Assembly: GCF_900105785.1 (NCBI RefSeq)
Contig: NZ_LT629799.1
Location: 1,798,001 to 1,862,000, forward strand
DNA from: Microlunatus sagamiharensis
GTDB lineage: Bacteria; Actinomycetota; Actinomycetes; Propionibacteriales; Propionibacteriaceae
Direction of reading: 5' to 3'
Length of the DNA: 64,000 nt
Of the stretch, positions 8,716 through 17,656 are shown piece by piece. Under the pieces are notes generated by a model that was not told the origin of the DNA, did not search any database, and saw nothing but the letters and a program-made list of their open reading frames with translations. Made by a program: the position numbers and the translations under genes. The number at the start of each line of letters is the position of its first letter. Within the stretch, counting starts at the first letter, position 1.

Positions 8716-9644
8716 CCACCACCGCACCGACCGCCGTCCGTGCCAGGAGCGACGTCTCCGCGCGGCCCGGCCGCGCCTCCTCCGTCCGCGGCCCCAAGCA
8801 GCGCACGCTGCTGCCGCACGTCTTCCTGGCGATCCTCGTCGTCTACTTCCTCGTACCGCTGTGGTGGCTGTTCGTGGCCAGCACCAAGGACGCCCAGGGC
8901 CTGTTCGGCGGCACGCACGGCGCGCTGTGGTTCGACCAGAAGTTCAACCTCTGGGCCAACCTCAAGGAGCTGACGACCTACAACGACGGGATCTACCTGC
9001 GCTGGATCGGCAACTCGCTGCTGTACGCGGTGACCGGCGGGCTCGGTGCGACCGTGCTCGCGGTGCTGGCCGGCTACGGCTTCGCCAAGTTCCGCTTCGC
9101 CGGGCGCCGGGTGATGCTCGCGCTGCTGCTCGGCTCGGTCATGGTGCCGCTGACCGCGCTGGTCATCCCGACCTTCGTGCTGTTCAGCAACCTCAACCTG
9201 ACCGACAGCATCTGGGCGGTCATCCTGCCCTCGCTGCTCAACCCGTTCGGGGTCTACCTGATGCAGGTCTACACCGCCGACGCCGTGCCCGACGAGCTCC
9301 TCGACGCCGCCCGCGTCGACGGCGCCGGCGAGGTCAAGACGTTCCTGCGGGTGGCCTTCCCGCTGCTGCGCCCGGCCGTCGTGACCGTGCTGCTGCTCTC
9401 GATCGTCGGCACCTGGAACAACTACTTCCTGCCGCTGGCGATGCTGGCCAACACCAAGCTCTTCCCGATCACCGTGGGCCTGGGCCTGTGGCAGGGCCAG
9501 GCCTCGGCCAACAACGGCGGCGGCACGTCGCTGTGGGGCCTGATCATCACCGGCTCGCTGGTGTCGGTGATCCCGCTCGTGATCGCCTTCCTGTCCCTGC
9601 AGAAGTACTGGCAGGGCGGGCTCTCCATCGGCGCCCTCAAGTAG
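8712..9644 (+). CDS. Sugar ABC transporter permease, MalG-type
   Basis: Second permease of the importer, 310 residues, with six predicted transmembrane helices and the EAA loop DAARVDGAGEVKTFLRVAFP. The ATG at 8712 overlaps the upstream stop by 4 bp, so the two half-channels are made together. A basic N-terminal tail of about 30 residues precedes the first helix (LLPHVFLAILVVYFLVPLWW). An 81-bp gap, which contains a weaker GC-rich hairpin near 9644-9663, separates it from the first arabinofuranosidase gene. Confidence 0.94.
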   Translation: MTTTAPTAVRARSDVSARPGRASSVRGPKQRTLLPHVFLAILVVYFLVPLWWLFVASTKDAQGLFGGTHGALWFDQKFNLWANLKELTTYNDGIYLRWIGNSLLYAVTGGLGATVLAVLAGYGFAKFRFAGRRVMLALLLGSVMVPLTALVIPTFVLFSNLNLTDSIWAVILPSLLNPFGVYLMQVYTADAVPDELLDAARVDGAGEVKTFLRVAFPLLRPAVVTVLLLSIVGTWNNYFLPLAMLANTKLFPITVGLGLWQGQASANNGGGTSLWGLIITGSLVSVIPLVIAFLSLQKYWQGGLSIGALK

Positions 9645-9725
9645 CCCGGCGGGGCTCCCGGGCCCCGGCTCCCTCTCCTCACTCCCCCGTCCCTCCCGCC
9701 TGAACCGACCACCGAAGGACCTGCC

Positions 9726-11237
9726 ATGCCCTCAGCCGACCTGACGCTCGACCCGCACTTCACCGTCGGGGCCGTGAACCGGCGCCTCTTCGGCTCCTTC
9801 GTCGAGCACCTGGGCCGCTGCGTCTACGACGGGATCTACGAGCCCGGCCACCCCAGCGCCGACCCCGAGGGCTTCCGCACCGACGTGATGGAGCTCGTCC
9901 GCGAGCTCGGCGTCTCGGCCATCCGCTACCCCGGCGGCAACTTCGTCTCCGGCTTCCGCTGGGAGGACTCGGTCGGCCCGCGCGAGGAGCGCCCTTCGCG
10001 CCTCGACCTGGCCTGGCACTCGACCGAGAGCAACGAGGTCGGCCTCGACGAGTTCGCCGGCTGGCTGGAGAAGGTGGGCAGCGAGCTGATGTACGCGGTC
10101 AACCTCGGCACCCGCGGCGTGCTCGAGGCCGTGGACGTCCTCGAGTACGCGAACATCCGCTCGGGCACGACGCTGTCGGACGCCCGCATCAAGAACGGCC
10201 GGGTCGACCCGCACCGCATCAGGATGTGGTGCCTGGGCAACGAGATGGACGGGCCGTGGCAGCTCGGCCACCGCAACGCCGAGGACTACGGCAAGCTCGC
10301 CTCGCAGACGGCCAAGGCGATGCGCCAGCTCGACGGCGACCTCGAGCTCGTGGTCTGCGGCAGCTCGAACGCGTCCATGCCCACCTTCGGGTCGTGGGAG
10401 CACACGGTCCTGCGGCACACGTACGACGACGTCGACTACATCTCCTGCCACGCCTACTACGAGGAGCGCGACGGCGATGCCGGGAGCTTCCTCGCCGTGG
10501 CGACGAACATGGACCACTTCATCGAGTCGGTGGTGGCCACCGCCGACACGGTGCGCGCCGAGCTGGGCCGCAGCAAGCGGATCAACATCTCCTTCGACGA
10601 GTGGAACGTCTGGTACAACACCCGCTTCCACGCCGAGGAGCAGATCACCGACATCGAGCGCTGGCCGACCGCGCCGCGGCTGCTCGAGGACTCCTACTCC
10701 GTCATCGACGCGGTGGTCGTCGGCAACCTGCTGATCTCGCTGCTCAAGCACGCCGACCGCGTCACCTCGGCCTCGCTGGCCCAGCTGGTCAACGTGATCG
10801 CGCCGATCATGACCGAGCCCGGCGGCCCGGCCTGGCGCCAGACGACGTTCTTCCCGTTCGCGATCACCTCCCGGCTCGCGGTCGGCGACGCGCTCGAGGT
10901 GCGCCTGACCGGCGACACGTACACGACGGCCCTCTACGGCGAGGTGCCCCTCGTCGACGCCGTCGCCACGCACGACCCGGCCACCGGGCGCTCGGCGGTC
11001 TTCCTGGTCAACCGGTCGCTCACCGAGGCGACGACGGTCACCGTCGACGTCGCCCGCCTCGGCGCGGTCGCCGTGCTCGAGACCCACACCCTGACCGACG
11101 ACGACATCTACGCCGCCAACACCCTGGCCGACCGCGAGCGCGTCGGCGTCGGCCCGAACGAGAGCGCCGCCGTGGCCGACGGCCACCTCACCGTGTCGCT
11201 GCCGCCGGTGTCGTGGACGGCCGTGTCGCTCGGATGA
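9726..11237 (+). CDS. GH51 alpha-L-arabinofuranosidase (first copy)
   Basis: Retaining glycoside hydrolase family 51 enzyme of 503 residues, releasing arabinofuranose from arabino-oligosaccharides. The acid/base Glu173 is in CLGNEMDGPW and the nucleophile Glu292 in SFDEWNVWY, followed by a C-terminal beta-sandwich. There is no signal peptide, so it acts in the cytoplasm on imported oligosaccharides. The ATG at 9726 has AAGGA upstream. Its stop overlaps the start of a second GH51 gene. Confidence 0.95.
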   Translation: MPSADLTLDPHFTVGAVNRRLFGSFVEHLGRCVYDGIYEPGHPSADPEGFRTDVMELVRELGVSAIRYPGGNFVSGFRWEDSVGPREERPSRLDLAWHSTESNEVGLDEFAGWLEKVGSELMYAVNLGTRGVLEAVDVLEYANIRSGTTLSDARIKNGRVDPHRIRMWCLGNEMDGPWQLGHRNAEDYGKLASQTAKAMRQLDGDLELVVCGSSNASMPTFGSWEHTVLRHTYDDVDYISCHAYYEERDGDAGSFLAVATNMDHFIESVVATADTVRAELGRSKRINISFDEWNVWYNTRFHAEEQITDIERWPTAPRLLEDSYSVIDAVVVGNLLISLLKHADRVTSASLAQLVNVIAPIMTEPGGPAWRQTTFFPFAITSRLAVGDALEVRLTGDTYTTALYGEVPLVDAVATHDPATGRSAVFLVNRSLTEATTVTVDVARLGAVAVLETHTLTDDDIYAANTLADRERVGVGPNESAAVADGHLTVSLPPVSWTAVSLG

Positions 11238-12835
11238 CCGACCCGGGCACCGCTGCGGCCACGGCCGCCACCGTCGACGTCGGCCTCGCCGGCCCGGGCG
11301 AGGCGTACTCGCGCGACGTCTTCGGCCACTTCGTCGAGCACTTCCACCGCCAGGTCTACGGCGGGATCTTCGAGCCGGACTCTCCGCTGAGCGACGCGCG
11401 CGGGTTCCGGCTGGACGTGGTCGAGGCGCTGCGCGAGCTGCGCCCGTCGGTGGTGCGGTGGCCGGGCGGGTGCTTCGTGTCGAGCTACCACTGGCTCGAC
11501 GGGGTCGGCCCCGCCCGGCGTCCCGCGTACGACCTCGCCTGGCGCGTCACCGACCCGAACACGTTCGGCACGGCGGAGTTCGTCGACTGGTGCCGCGCGA
11601 TCGGCGCCGAGCCGTACATCTGCACCAACGCCGGCACCGGCACGGCGGAGGAGATGAGCGACTGGGTCCAGTACTGCAACCTCCCGGCCGGCCGGGGCCA
11701 CTGGGCGGACCTGCGCGCCGAGCACGGCTCGGTCGAGCCCTTCGACGTGCGCTTCTGGAGCATCGGCAACGAGAACTACGGCGACTGGGAGATGGGCGCC
11801 AAGACCGCCTCGGAATGGGCGAGCCTGGTGCGCGAGTCGGCCAAGATGATCCGCCACGTCGACGAGGACGTCACGCTGCTGACGGCCGCGCGGGCCGACC
11901 TCGACTGGACGCTGCCGCTGCTCACCGCCGCCGGCCACCACCTCGACCTGATCTCGATCCACGGCTACTGGGACGTGCTCAACCTCGTCGACGAGCCCTC
12001 GGACTACCTGTCCGCCGTCGGCCGCTCGCTCGGTCCGCAGGCCGACATCCAGCGCGCCCGCGACATCATCGGGGCCGCCGGGCTCGGCGAGCGGGTCGGC
12101 CGAGGGCTGGGCATCGCCTTCGACGAGTGGAACCTGCGCGGCTGGCACCACCCGGACGGCAACGCCCCCGAGCTGATCGCGGCCCGCGACCGGAACGACC
12201 GCAACGAGACCTACACGATGGCCGACGCGCTGTTCAGCGCCGGCTTCCTCAACGCGTGCCTGCGCAACGCCGACGTCGTGCGGATGGCCAACATCGCCCC
12301 CAGCGTCAACGCCCGCGGGCCGCTCTTCGTGCACCCCGACGGCGTCGTGCGGCGCACGACGTTCCACGTCCTGGCCATGTACGCCACCCTGCTCGGCGAG
12401 CGCGTCCTGGCGAGCACCGGGACGGGGGCGGACCTGGAGGGCGGCACGGTCCCGGTGGTCGACCACCTGGCCACGCTCCACGACGACGGCCGGGTCAGCG
12501 TCGCGCTGACCAACCGGCACCCCTCCGACGCCGTGGCCTGCACGCTCGCGCTCGGCGGGCACGCGCCGACGGGGACGTTCGACGCGACGGTGCTCGCCGG
12601 ACCGGGGCCGGACGCGTACAACGACGTGGCGAACCCCTCGTGCGTGGTCCCGGAACGGACCCGGGTCGAGGTCCGGGACGGCGTCGTGCACCTGCCCGCG
12701 CACTCGCTGACGGCGCTCGACCTCCCGCTGCCGTTCCCCCACGCGGCCGGCGAGGTCACGGCGCCCGAGCCCGACCGGCTCCCCTGGCGGCTCGCCGGTC
12801 GCACCTGGGCGCGGCGCGACGTCACTCCCACCTGA
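11234..12835 (+). CDS. GH51-type alpha-L-arabinofuranosidase (second, divergent copy)
   Basis: A 533-residue GH51-like enzyme starting at ATG 11234, which overlaps the previous stop (ATGA). Acid/base Glu180 lies in SIGNENYGDW and the nucleophile Glu298 in AFDEWNLRGW. It keeps the family core (FGHFVEHFHRQVYGGIFEP) but differs from the first copy, including RWPGGCFVSSYHW in place of RYPGGNFVSGFRW, so it is not a recent duplicate and may prefer another linkage. No signal peptide is seen. Its 3' end overlaps the convergent hypothetical gene by 14 bp. Confidence 0.93.
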   Translation: MTDPGTAAATAATVDVGLAGPGEAYSRDVFGHFVEHFHRQVYGGIFEPDSPLSDARGFRLDVVEALRELRPSVVRWPGGCFVSSYHWLDGVGPARRPAYDLAWRVTDPNTFGTAEFVDWCRAIGAEPYICTNAGTGTAEEMSDWVQYCNLPAGRGHWADLRAEHGSVEPFDVRFWSIGNENYGDWEMGAKTASEWASLVRESAKMIRHVDEDVTLLTAARADLDWTLPLLTAAGHHLDLISIHGYWDVLNLVDEPSDYLSAVGRSLGPQADIQRARDIIGAAGLGERVGRGLGIAFDEWNLRGWHHPDGNAPELIAARDRNDRNETYTMADALFSAGFLNACLRNADVVRMANIAPSVNARGPLFVHPDGVVRRTTFHVLAMYATLLGERVLASTGTGADLEGGTVPVVDHLATLHDDGRVSVALTNRHPSDAVACTLALGGHAPTGTFDATVLAGPGPDAYNDVANPSCVVPERTRVEVRDGVVHLPAHSLTALDLPLPFPHAAGEVTAPEPDRLPWRLAGRTWARRDVTPT

Positions 12836-13121
12836 TCGGCGTCGGCGCCAGGTCCTGGGCGATCCGCATCGCTGCCGTCAGGTCCGGAGTGCCGGCCCAG
12901 TCGAAGGACCAGGGCGCGGTGAGCTCGCCCGCGCGTCGGAACCGCACGTAATAGATGAGGCCGTCCGCATCAGGCTCGAGAGGCTTGTCGTCCGGCTCGA
13001 GCGTCCCGTCCTCCTCGAACACCGCGAAGTCGTGGTCGTAGGTCAGGCCGACGACGTCCACGGGCAGCTCGACCAGGCCGTCGTAGAGCCACCACCCGCG
13101 CCGCACGACGATCACGGCCAC
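12822..13121 (-). CDS. Small hypothetical protein
   Basis: A 99-residue acidic soluble protein with no signal peptide or membrane segment. Visible features are an N-terminal VRRGWWLYDG segment, a stretch with several Asp and Glu (residues 36-53), and TAPWSFDWAGTPDL near the end. I do not recognise a family. Codon use matches the neighbours and the frame is clean. The GTG or ATG start region overlaps nothing, while the 3' end overlaps the convergent GH51 gene. Confidence 0.6.
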   Translation of the reverse strand: MAVIVVRRGWWLYDGLVELPVDVVGLTYDHDFAVFEEDGTLEPDDKPLEPDADGLIYYVRFRRAGELTAPWSFDWAGTPDLTAAMRIAQDLAPTPIRWE

Positions 13122-13274
13122 AGCCTGCCCTACTGAGATCGGCTCACTCGATCAGTCGTGGCCGCCGCGGGGAGCGTGACCGCGCACGCGAGCGGTGATC
13201 GAGCGACGCCTTCTCAGCAGGACCGCGGCGGACCCTCCCCGCTGGCCGACCGGCCGCGCGACAGACTCGTACCC

Positions 13275-14120
13275 ATGCGCGCGCAGCAGGTGACCGGTCC
13301 CGAGGTGTTCCACGGCGAGGGGCCGGTGTGGCACCCGGGCTGGGGCGGGCTGCGGTTCGTCGACATGCTCGCCGGCGACGTGATGACGCTGCGGGCCGAC
13401 GGCGGGCTCGACCGGAAGCACGTCGGGTCGGTCGCGGCGGTCGTCCGCCCGCGGGTCGACGGCGGTGCGGTCATCGGCGTGGAGCGCGGCTTCGCGCTCG
13501 AGGCCCCCGACGGAACCGTCACCGCGCTGCCCGAGCTGTGGAGCACCACCGACGTCCGGATGAACGAGGGCGGGTGCGACCCCGACGGCCGCTTCTACTG
13601 CGGGTCGATGGCCTACGACCAGACCGAGGGCGCCGCGAAGCTCTACCGGCTCGACCCCGACGGTTCGACGAGCGTGGTCCTCGAGGGCGTCACCGTCTCG
13701 AACGGCCTCGAGTGGAGCCCGGACGGCACGCTCGCCTACTACGACGACACCCCCACCGGGGAGATCGCCGTCTTCGACCACGACCACGAGCGCGGCCTCA
13801 CGAACCGCCGAACCTTCGCCGCCCTGCCCGACGGCGGCCGGCCCGACGGGCTCACCGTCGACGCCGAGGGCGGGGTGTGGGCGGCGGCGTACGGTTCCGG
13901 GCTCGTCTACGGCTTCAGCCCCGACGGCCGCCTCGTCCAGCGCGTGGAGGTCGGGGCGGCGAACACCACCGCCTGCACCTTCGGGGGCGAGAGCCTCGAC
14001 CGGCTGTTCATCACCACGTCGAGGGAGAACGCCGACCTCGACGCCGACCCGCAGGCCGGGTCGCTGTTCGTGGCCGACGTCGGCGTGCGCGGCCGGCCGG
14101 TGCGCCCCTTCGCCGGCTGA
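13275..14120 (+). CDS. SMP-30/gluconolactonase-family protein
   Basis: A 281-residue six-bladed beta-propeller of the SMP-30/LRE family, which includes sugar lactonases. Expected metal-binding positions are visible: the Glu of HGEGPVWHPG near residue 17, the Asn in SNGLEWSPDG and the Asp in PDGLTVDAEG. The ATG at 13275 (MRAQQVTGPEVF) is preferred over the longer frame because the upstream 39 residues are unlike any family member. A sugar-lactone substrate would suit the sugar locus upstream, but this is inference. Confidence 0.85.
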   Translation: MRAQQVTGPEVFHGEGPVWHPGWGGLRFVDMLAGDVMTLRADGGLDRKHVGSVAAVVRPRVDGGAVIGVERGFALEAPDGTVTALPELWSTTDVRMNEGGCDPDGRFYCGSMAYDQTEGAAKLYRLDPDGSTSVVLEGVTVSNGLEWSPDGTLAYYDDTPTGEIAVFDHDHERGLTNRRTFAALPDGGRPDGLTVDAEGGVWAAAYGSGLVYGFSPDGRLVQRVEVGAANTTACTFGGESLDRLFITTSRENADLDADPQAGSLFVADVGVRGRPVRPFAG

Positions 14121-14159
14121 GACGACCGGGCGGGAAGCGCCTGCTGGCAGACTCGTCGC

Positions 14160-15104
14160 GTGCGCGAGGTCCAGGTGGTCACCAGCCGCGAGGTGCCGCT
14201 GGGCGGGCCGCGCGCGATGACCGTGCGCCGCACCCTCCCCCAGCGCGAGCGCTCGCTGGTCGGGGCGTGGTGCTTCGTCGACCACTACGGGCCCGAGGAC
14301 GTCGCGCTCAGCGGTGGGATGGACGTGCCGCCGCACCCGCACACCGGGCTGCAGACCGTCAGCTGGCTGTTCAGCGGCGAGGTCGAGCACCGCGACAGCG
14401 GCGGCGTGCACGCCCTCGTCCGGCCCGGCGAGCTGAACCTCATGACCGCCGGCTCGGGCGTCGCGCACTCCGAGGTCTCGACCCCGTCGACCACGGTCCT
14501 GCACGGGGTGCAGCTCTGGGTCGCCCTGCCCGACGCGGCCCGCCACCGGCCGCGCGGCTTCGACCACCACGTGCCGGCACCGGTCGCGGTCGACGGCGGC
14601 GTCGTCCGGGTCCTGCTCGGCACGCTCGCCGGCGCGACCTCGCCGGTCCCGACCCACTCCCCGCTGCTCGCCGCCGAGATCGTCCTCGAGCCGCGGGCGA
14701 CGCTCGCCCTCGAGGTCGACCCGGCCTACGAGCACGGCCTGCTCGTCGACGTCGGACCCGTCGGGCTCGAGGGCACGACCCTCGCGCGCTCCGAGCTCGG
14801 CTACGTCGCGCCCGGTGCCGAGCGGCTGGCCGTCACGAACCCGACCGGTGCACCCGCCCGCGTGCTCCTGCTCGGCGGCGAGCCCTTCACCGAGCCCGTG
14901 CTGATGTGGTGGAACCTCGTCGCCCGCACCCACGAGGAGATCGTCGCGCTGCGGGCGGACTGGGAGGCGGGCACCGAGCGCTACGGGAGCGTCGAGGGCT
15001 ACGCAGGGACGACGCAGCGGCTGCCCGCGCCCGCCCTCCCGGGCACCCGCCTCAAGCCTCGCCTCGCCCCTCCGGGGCCGGGCGACCGCAGCGCCTGGGG
15101 CTGA
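14160..15104 (+). CDS. Pirin-family protein
   Basis: A bicupin of 314 residues with GTG start. The N-terminal cupin has the metal-ligand pattern PHPHTGLQTVSW followed by GEVEHRDSGG, and the segment MTAGSGVAHSEVS is diagnostic of pirins. Some bacterial pirins have quercetinase-type dioxygenase activity and others bind regulators; nothing here tells them apart. It lies 39 bp after the SMP-30 gene and may be co-transcribed. It is convergent with the hydrolase that follows. Confidence 0.93.
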   Translation: MREVQVVTSREVPLGGPRAMTVRRTLPQRERSLVGAWCFVDHYGPEDVALSGGMDVPPHPHTGLQTVSWLFSGEVEHRDSGGVHALVRPGELNLMTAGSGVAHSEVSTPSTTVLHGVQLWVALPDAARHRPRGFDHHVPAPVAVDGGVVRVLLGTLAGATSPVPTHSPLLAAEIVLEPRATLALEVDPAYEHGLLVDVGPVGLEGTTLARSELGYVAPGAERLAVTNPTGAPARVLLLGGEPFTEPVLMWWNLVARTHEEIVALRADWEAGTERYGSVEGYAGTTQRLPAPALPGTRLKPRLAPPGPGDRSAWG

Positions 15105-15118
15105 GGCGGCTGAGGCCC

Positions 15119-16111
15119 TCAGGACCGGCGGAGCAGCGGCGCGATCGCGGCGGCCACGTCGGCCGGCGAGCTGATCATCGTCAGGTGCCGCCCCGGCACG
15201 ACGACCGGCGGCGGGGCGCCGATCGCCGCGGCGGTCGAGCCGGGCGAGGCCGGCGTGTACGCGCCGTCGACGTCGTCGCGCCCCCACACGACCAGCCGCG
15301 GCACGTCGGAGCGCCGCAGCGCGTCGAGCTGCTCGGAGGTCATCGCGGGGATCACGCCGCGGGACGCGTTCTGAAGGAGGGCTCGCTCGGTGCCGCGCTG
15401 CTGCAGCGGTCGGCGCCACAGGTCGACCCCGGCCGCGTCGAGCGGGGCGCAGGTCGGGCCGCACTGGCTCGCGTACAGGCGTCGGACGAGACCGTCGGAG
15501 CGCAGGGCCAGGCGCACCAGCGCCGTGCGGTAGGGCTCGACCAGCAGCCGCGGCCCGGGGCCGACGTCGAGCGGCAGCGCGTCGCCGTCGAGGAAGACGA
15601 CCCCGGCGACCTCCTGCGGCGCCGTGACCGCCGCCAGCCCGACGATCGCCGCGCCCGAGGAGTGGCCGACCAGCACCGGCGCGTCGGGACCCGTGAGCCC
15701 CAGCGCGGCCGCGAAGGCCAGCGTCTGACGGGCGTCGTGGTCGACGTCGAAGGGCGCGACCGCGTCGCTGTAGCCCTGGCCGGTCAGGTCGAGGGCGAAG
15801 ACGCGGTGCTCGGTGCCCAGCACCGCGCCCAGCTGCTGCCAGGCGTCGGACGTCTCGAACGCGCCGGGCACGAGGACGACCGGCGAGCCGTGGTCGCCCC
15901 AGGAGAGGTACCGGGTCCGCACGTCGCCCGCCTGCACGAACCGCAGCCCGGCCGGAGGTGCGGGCGGGGTGCGGGTCACCAGGACCACGACCACGCTGGC
16001 CGCGGTCACCAGGCCCGCCAGCGCCGCCACCGCGAGGAGCGCCCGTCCGAGCCGCCGCAGCCGCCGCGGACGACGTGGCCACGGGGCCCGGCGCGGCTCG
16101 TCCGAGGTCAC
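15119..16111 (-). CDS. Membrane-anchored alpha/beta hydrolase
   Basis: A 330-residue protein. An Arg-rich N-terminus and one hydrophobic segment (about residues 25-47, ALLAVAALAGLVTAASVVVV) precede an alpha/beta-hydrolase domain that should lie outside the membrane. The nucleophile elbow is GHSSGA, an oxyanion-side HG-like motif is in VLVPGAFETSD, and the catalytic His is in PGRHLTMI near the C-terminus. The substrate is unknown. It is divergent from the glycosyltransferase gene, with about 94 bp between them. Confidence 0.85.
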   Translation of the reverse strand: MTSDEPRRAPWPRRPRRLRRLGRALLAVAALAGLVTAASVVVVLVTRTPPAPPAGLRFVQAGDVRTRYLSWGDHGSPVVLVPGAFETSDAWQQLGAVLGTEHRVFALDLTGQGYSDAVAPFDVDHDARQTLAFAAALGLTGPDAPVLVGHSSGAAIVGLAAVTAPQEVAGVVFLDGDALPLDVGPGPRLLVEPYRTALVRLALRSDGLVRRLYASQCGPTCAPLDAAGVDLWRRPLQQRGTERALLQNASRGVIPAMTSEQLDALRRSDVPRLVVWGRDDVDGAYTPASPGSTAAAIGAPPPVVVPGRHLTMISSPADVAAAIAPLLRRS

Positions 16112-16205
16112 GGGGCCCAGTGTGCGCCCCTGGTAGCGTCTCGCCGACCTGGCCGCCGGCGCCGGGCGGACCGAGGGTCCGGACGGTCCACAGGTGGAGG
16201 AGCAC

Positions 16206-17459
16206 GTGCCCGACGAGGAGCCGCGTCAGCGCGGCGGAGGCCTCGCGGTCGTCGGCCTCTGGGTCGCGACGCGGGCGCTGTCGATGATCGTCCTGGCCAC
16301 GGCCGAGCGCCTCGTGGTCGGTGACGTCTTCTACTACTGGCGCAAGATCAGCGCGCTCGGCGAGGCCGGCCTGCCCGGGACGCTGCGCGAGTACCCGACG
16401 CCGGTCGTCTGGTTCCTCTCCCTGCCCCAGGTCGCCGGGGGCTCGCGCACGGGCTACCTGGTCGGGTTCATCGTCTTGATGCTGGCCCTCGACGCGGTGC
16501 TGACGTACGCGCTCTGGCGCGCCGCGGGGCGCCGCCGGGACCGGGCGCTCGACTTCTGGCTCCTCTACGTCTTCCTGGTCGGCCCGCTCTGCTACACCCG
16601 CTTCGACATGGTCCCCGCCGTGCTCGCCGGGGGCGCGCTGCTCGCCGCCCGCCGACGCCCCTGGCTGACCGGGGCCCTGACCGGCCTCGGCGCGGCCATC
16701 AAGCTGTGGCCGGCGCTGCTCGCCGGGGCCTTCGCCGTGCGTTGGCGCGGCCGCGGCGCGATGCTCGGGGCCTTCGCCGGGGTCGGCTTCGGGCTGGCCG
16801 CCCTGAGCCTGGTGACCGGCGGCGTGAGCCGGCTCTTCTCGCCGTTGACCTGGCAGTCCGGGCGGGGCCTGCAGATCGAGTCGGTGTGGGCGACCCCGCT
16901 CATGGTGGCGCGGGCGGTCGACCCCGGCACCTGGGAGGTGCGCTACTCGGCCTTCCAGGCGTACGAGGTCTTCGGCCCGGGCGTACCCGCGCTGCTGGTG
17001 GTCAGCACCGCGGCGACCGTGGTCGGCCTCCTGGTCACGGCGGCGCTCTTCGTCCGCGGCTTCCGCAGCCCCGAGGTCAGCGCCGTGGGGCTGGGCCTGC
17101 TCGTGCTCGCCACCATCGCCGTCACGACCATCACCAACAAGACGCTGAGCCCGCAGTACCTGCTGTGGCTCGGCGGCCCCGCCGCCGTGCTGCTGCTCGC
17201 GCGCGGCAGCCAGGGCCCGCAGTGGCACCGCAGCATCGTCCGGCTGGCCGTCTCGCTGCTCGTCCTCGCGCTGCTGACCCAGCTGACCTACCCGCTGCTC
17301 TACAACGGGATCCTGGGCCGCTCGAGCAGGGGCTTCATGGTCGTCTCGACCGTCGTGACCAGCCTGCGCAACCTCACGCTGCTCGCCATCACCGTCGCGC
17401 TGTGCCGGCAGGCCTGGCTCGCCCTGAGACCCTCGCGGCCACGGGTCGACGCCGCCTGA
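16206..17459 (+). CDS. GT87/DUF2029-like multipass membrane glycosyltransferase
   Basis: A 417-residue polytopic protein with roughly ten hydrophobic segments. The early loop GDVFYYWRKI and the later RFDMVPAVLAG and AAIKLWPALL segments resemble the polyprenyl-phosphate-mannose-dependent mannosyltransferases of the GT-C fold (GT87/DUF2029). The likely role is adding a sugar to a cell-envelope glycolipid or glycan on the outer face of the membrane. The GTG at 16206 with GGAGG just before it is favoured over a GTG at 16194 that would sit inside the ribosome-binding site. Donor and acceptor are unknown. Confidence 0.78.
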   Translation: MPDEEPRQRGGGLAVVGLWVATRALSMIVLATAERLVVGDVFYYWRKISALGEAGLPGTLREYPTPVVWFLSLPQVAGGSRTGYLVGFIVLMLALDAVLTYALWRAAGRRRDRALDFWLLYVFLVGPLCYTRFDMVPAVLAGGALLAARRRPWLTGALTGLGAAIKLWPALLAGAFAVRWRGRGAMLGAFAGVGFGLAALSLVTGGVSRLFSPLTWQSGRGLQIESVWATPLMVARAVDPGTWEVRYSAFQAYEVFGPGVPALLVVSTAATVVGLLVTAALFVRGFRSPEVSAVGLGLLVLATIAVTTITNKTLSPQYLLWLGGPAAVLLLARGSQGPQWHRSIVRLAVSLLVLALLTQLTYPLLYNGILGRSSRGFMVVSTVVTSLRNLTLLAITVALCRQAWLALRPSRPRVDAA

Positions 17460-17656
17460 CCCGCGACCGGCTCCTCCCCGGGGCGCAGCCGTGAGTGGGT
17501 ATGGTGGACCACCGGCGCGACCGGTCTGGTCCGGACGCCGCTGGGCCCCTGGGCACCCCTCGCACGGATGCCCTCGAGACCGGCGGCCGACCCTGGTCGC
17601 GGCACGCACGGGGAGGCCGCAGCAGCGCGGCGTCCAGCGATCGGAAGAAGGCGACA

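Noticed and set aside
6109-8727. An 872-codon antisense frame over the ABC transporter genes
   Set aside because: Shadow of the binding-protein and permease genes; no recognisable domain.
15105-15122. CTGAGG/CCTCAG repeat between pirin and hydrolase genes as terminator
   Set aside because: Arms of only 6 bp with a 1-base centre; too weak to call.
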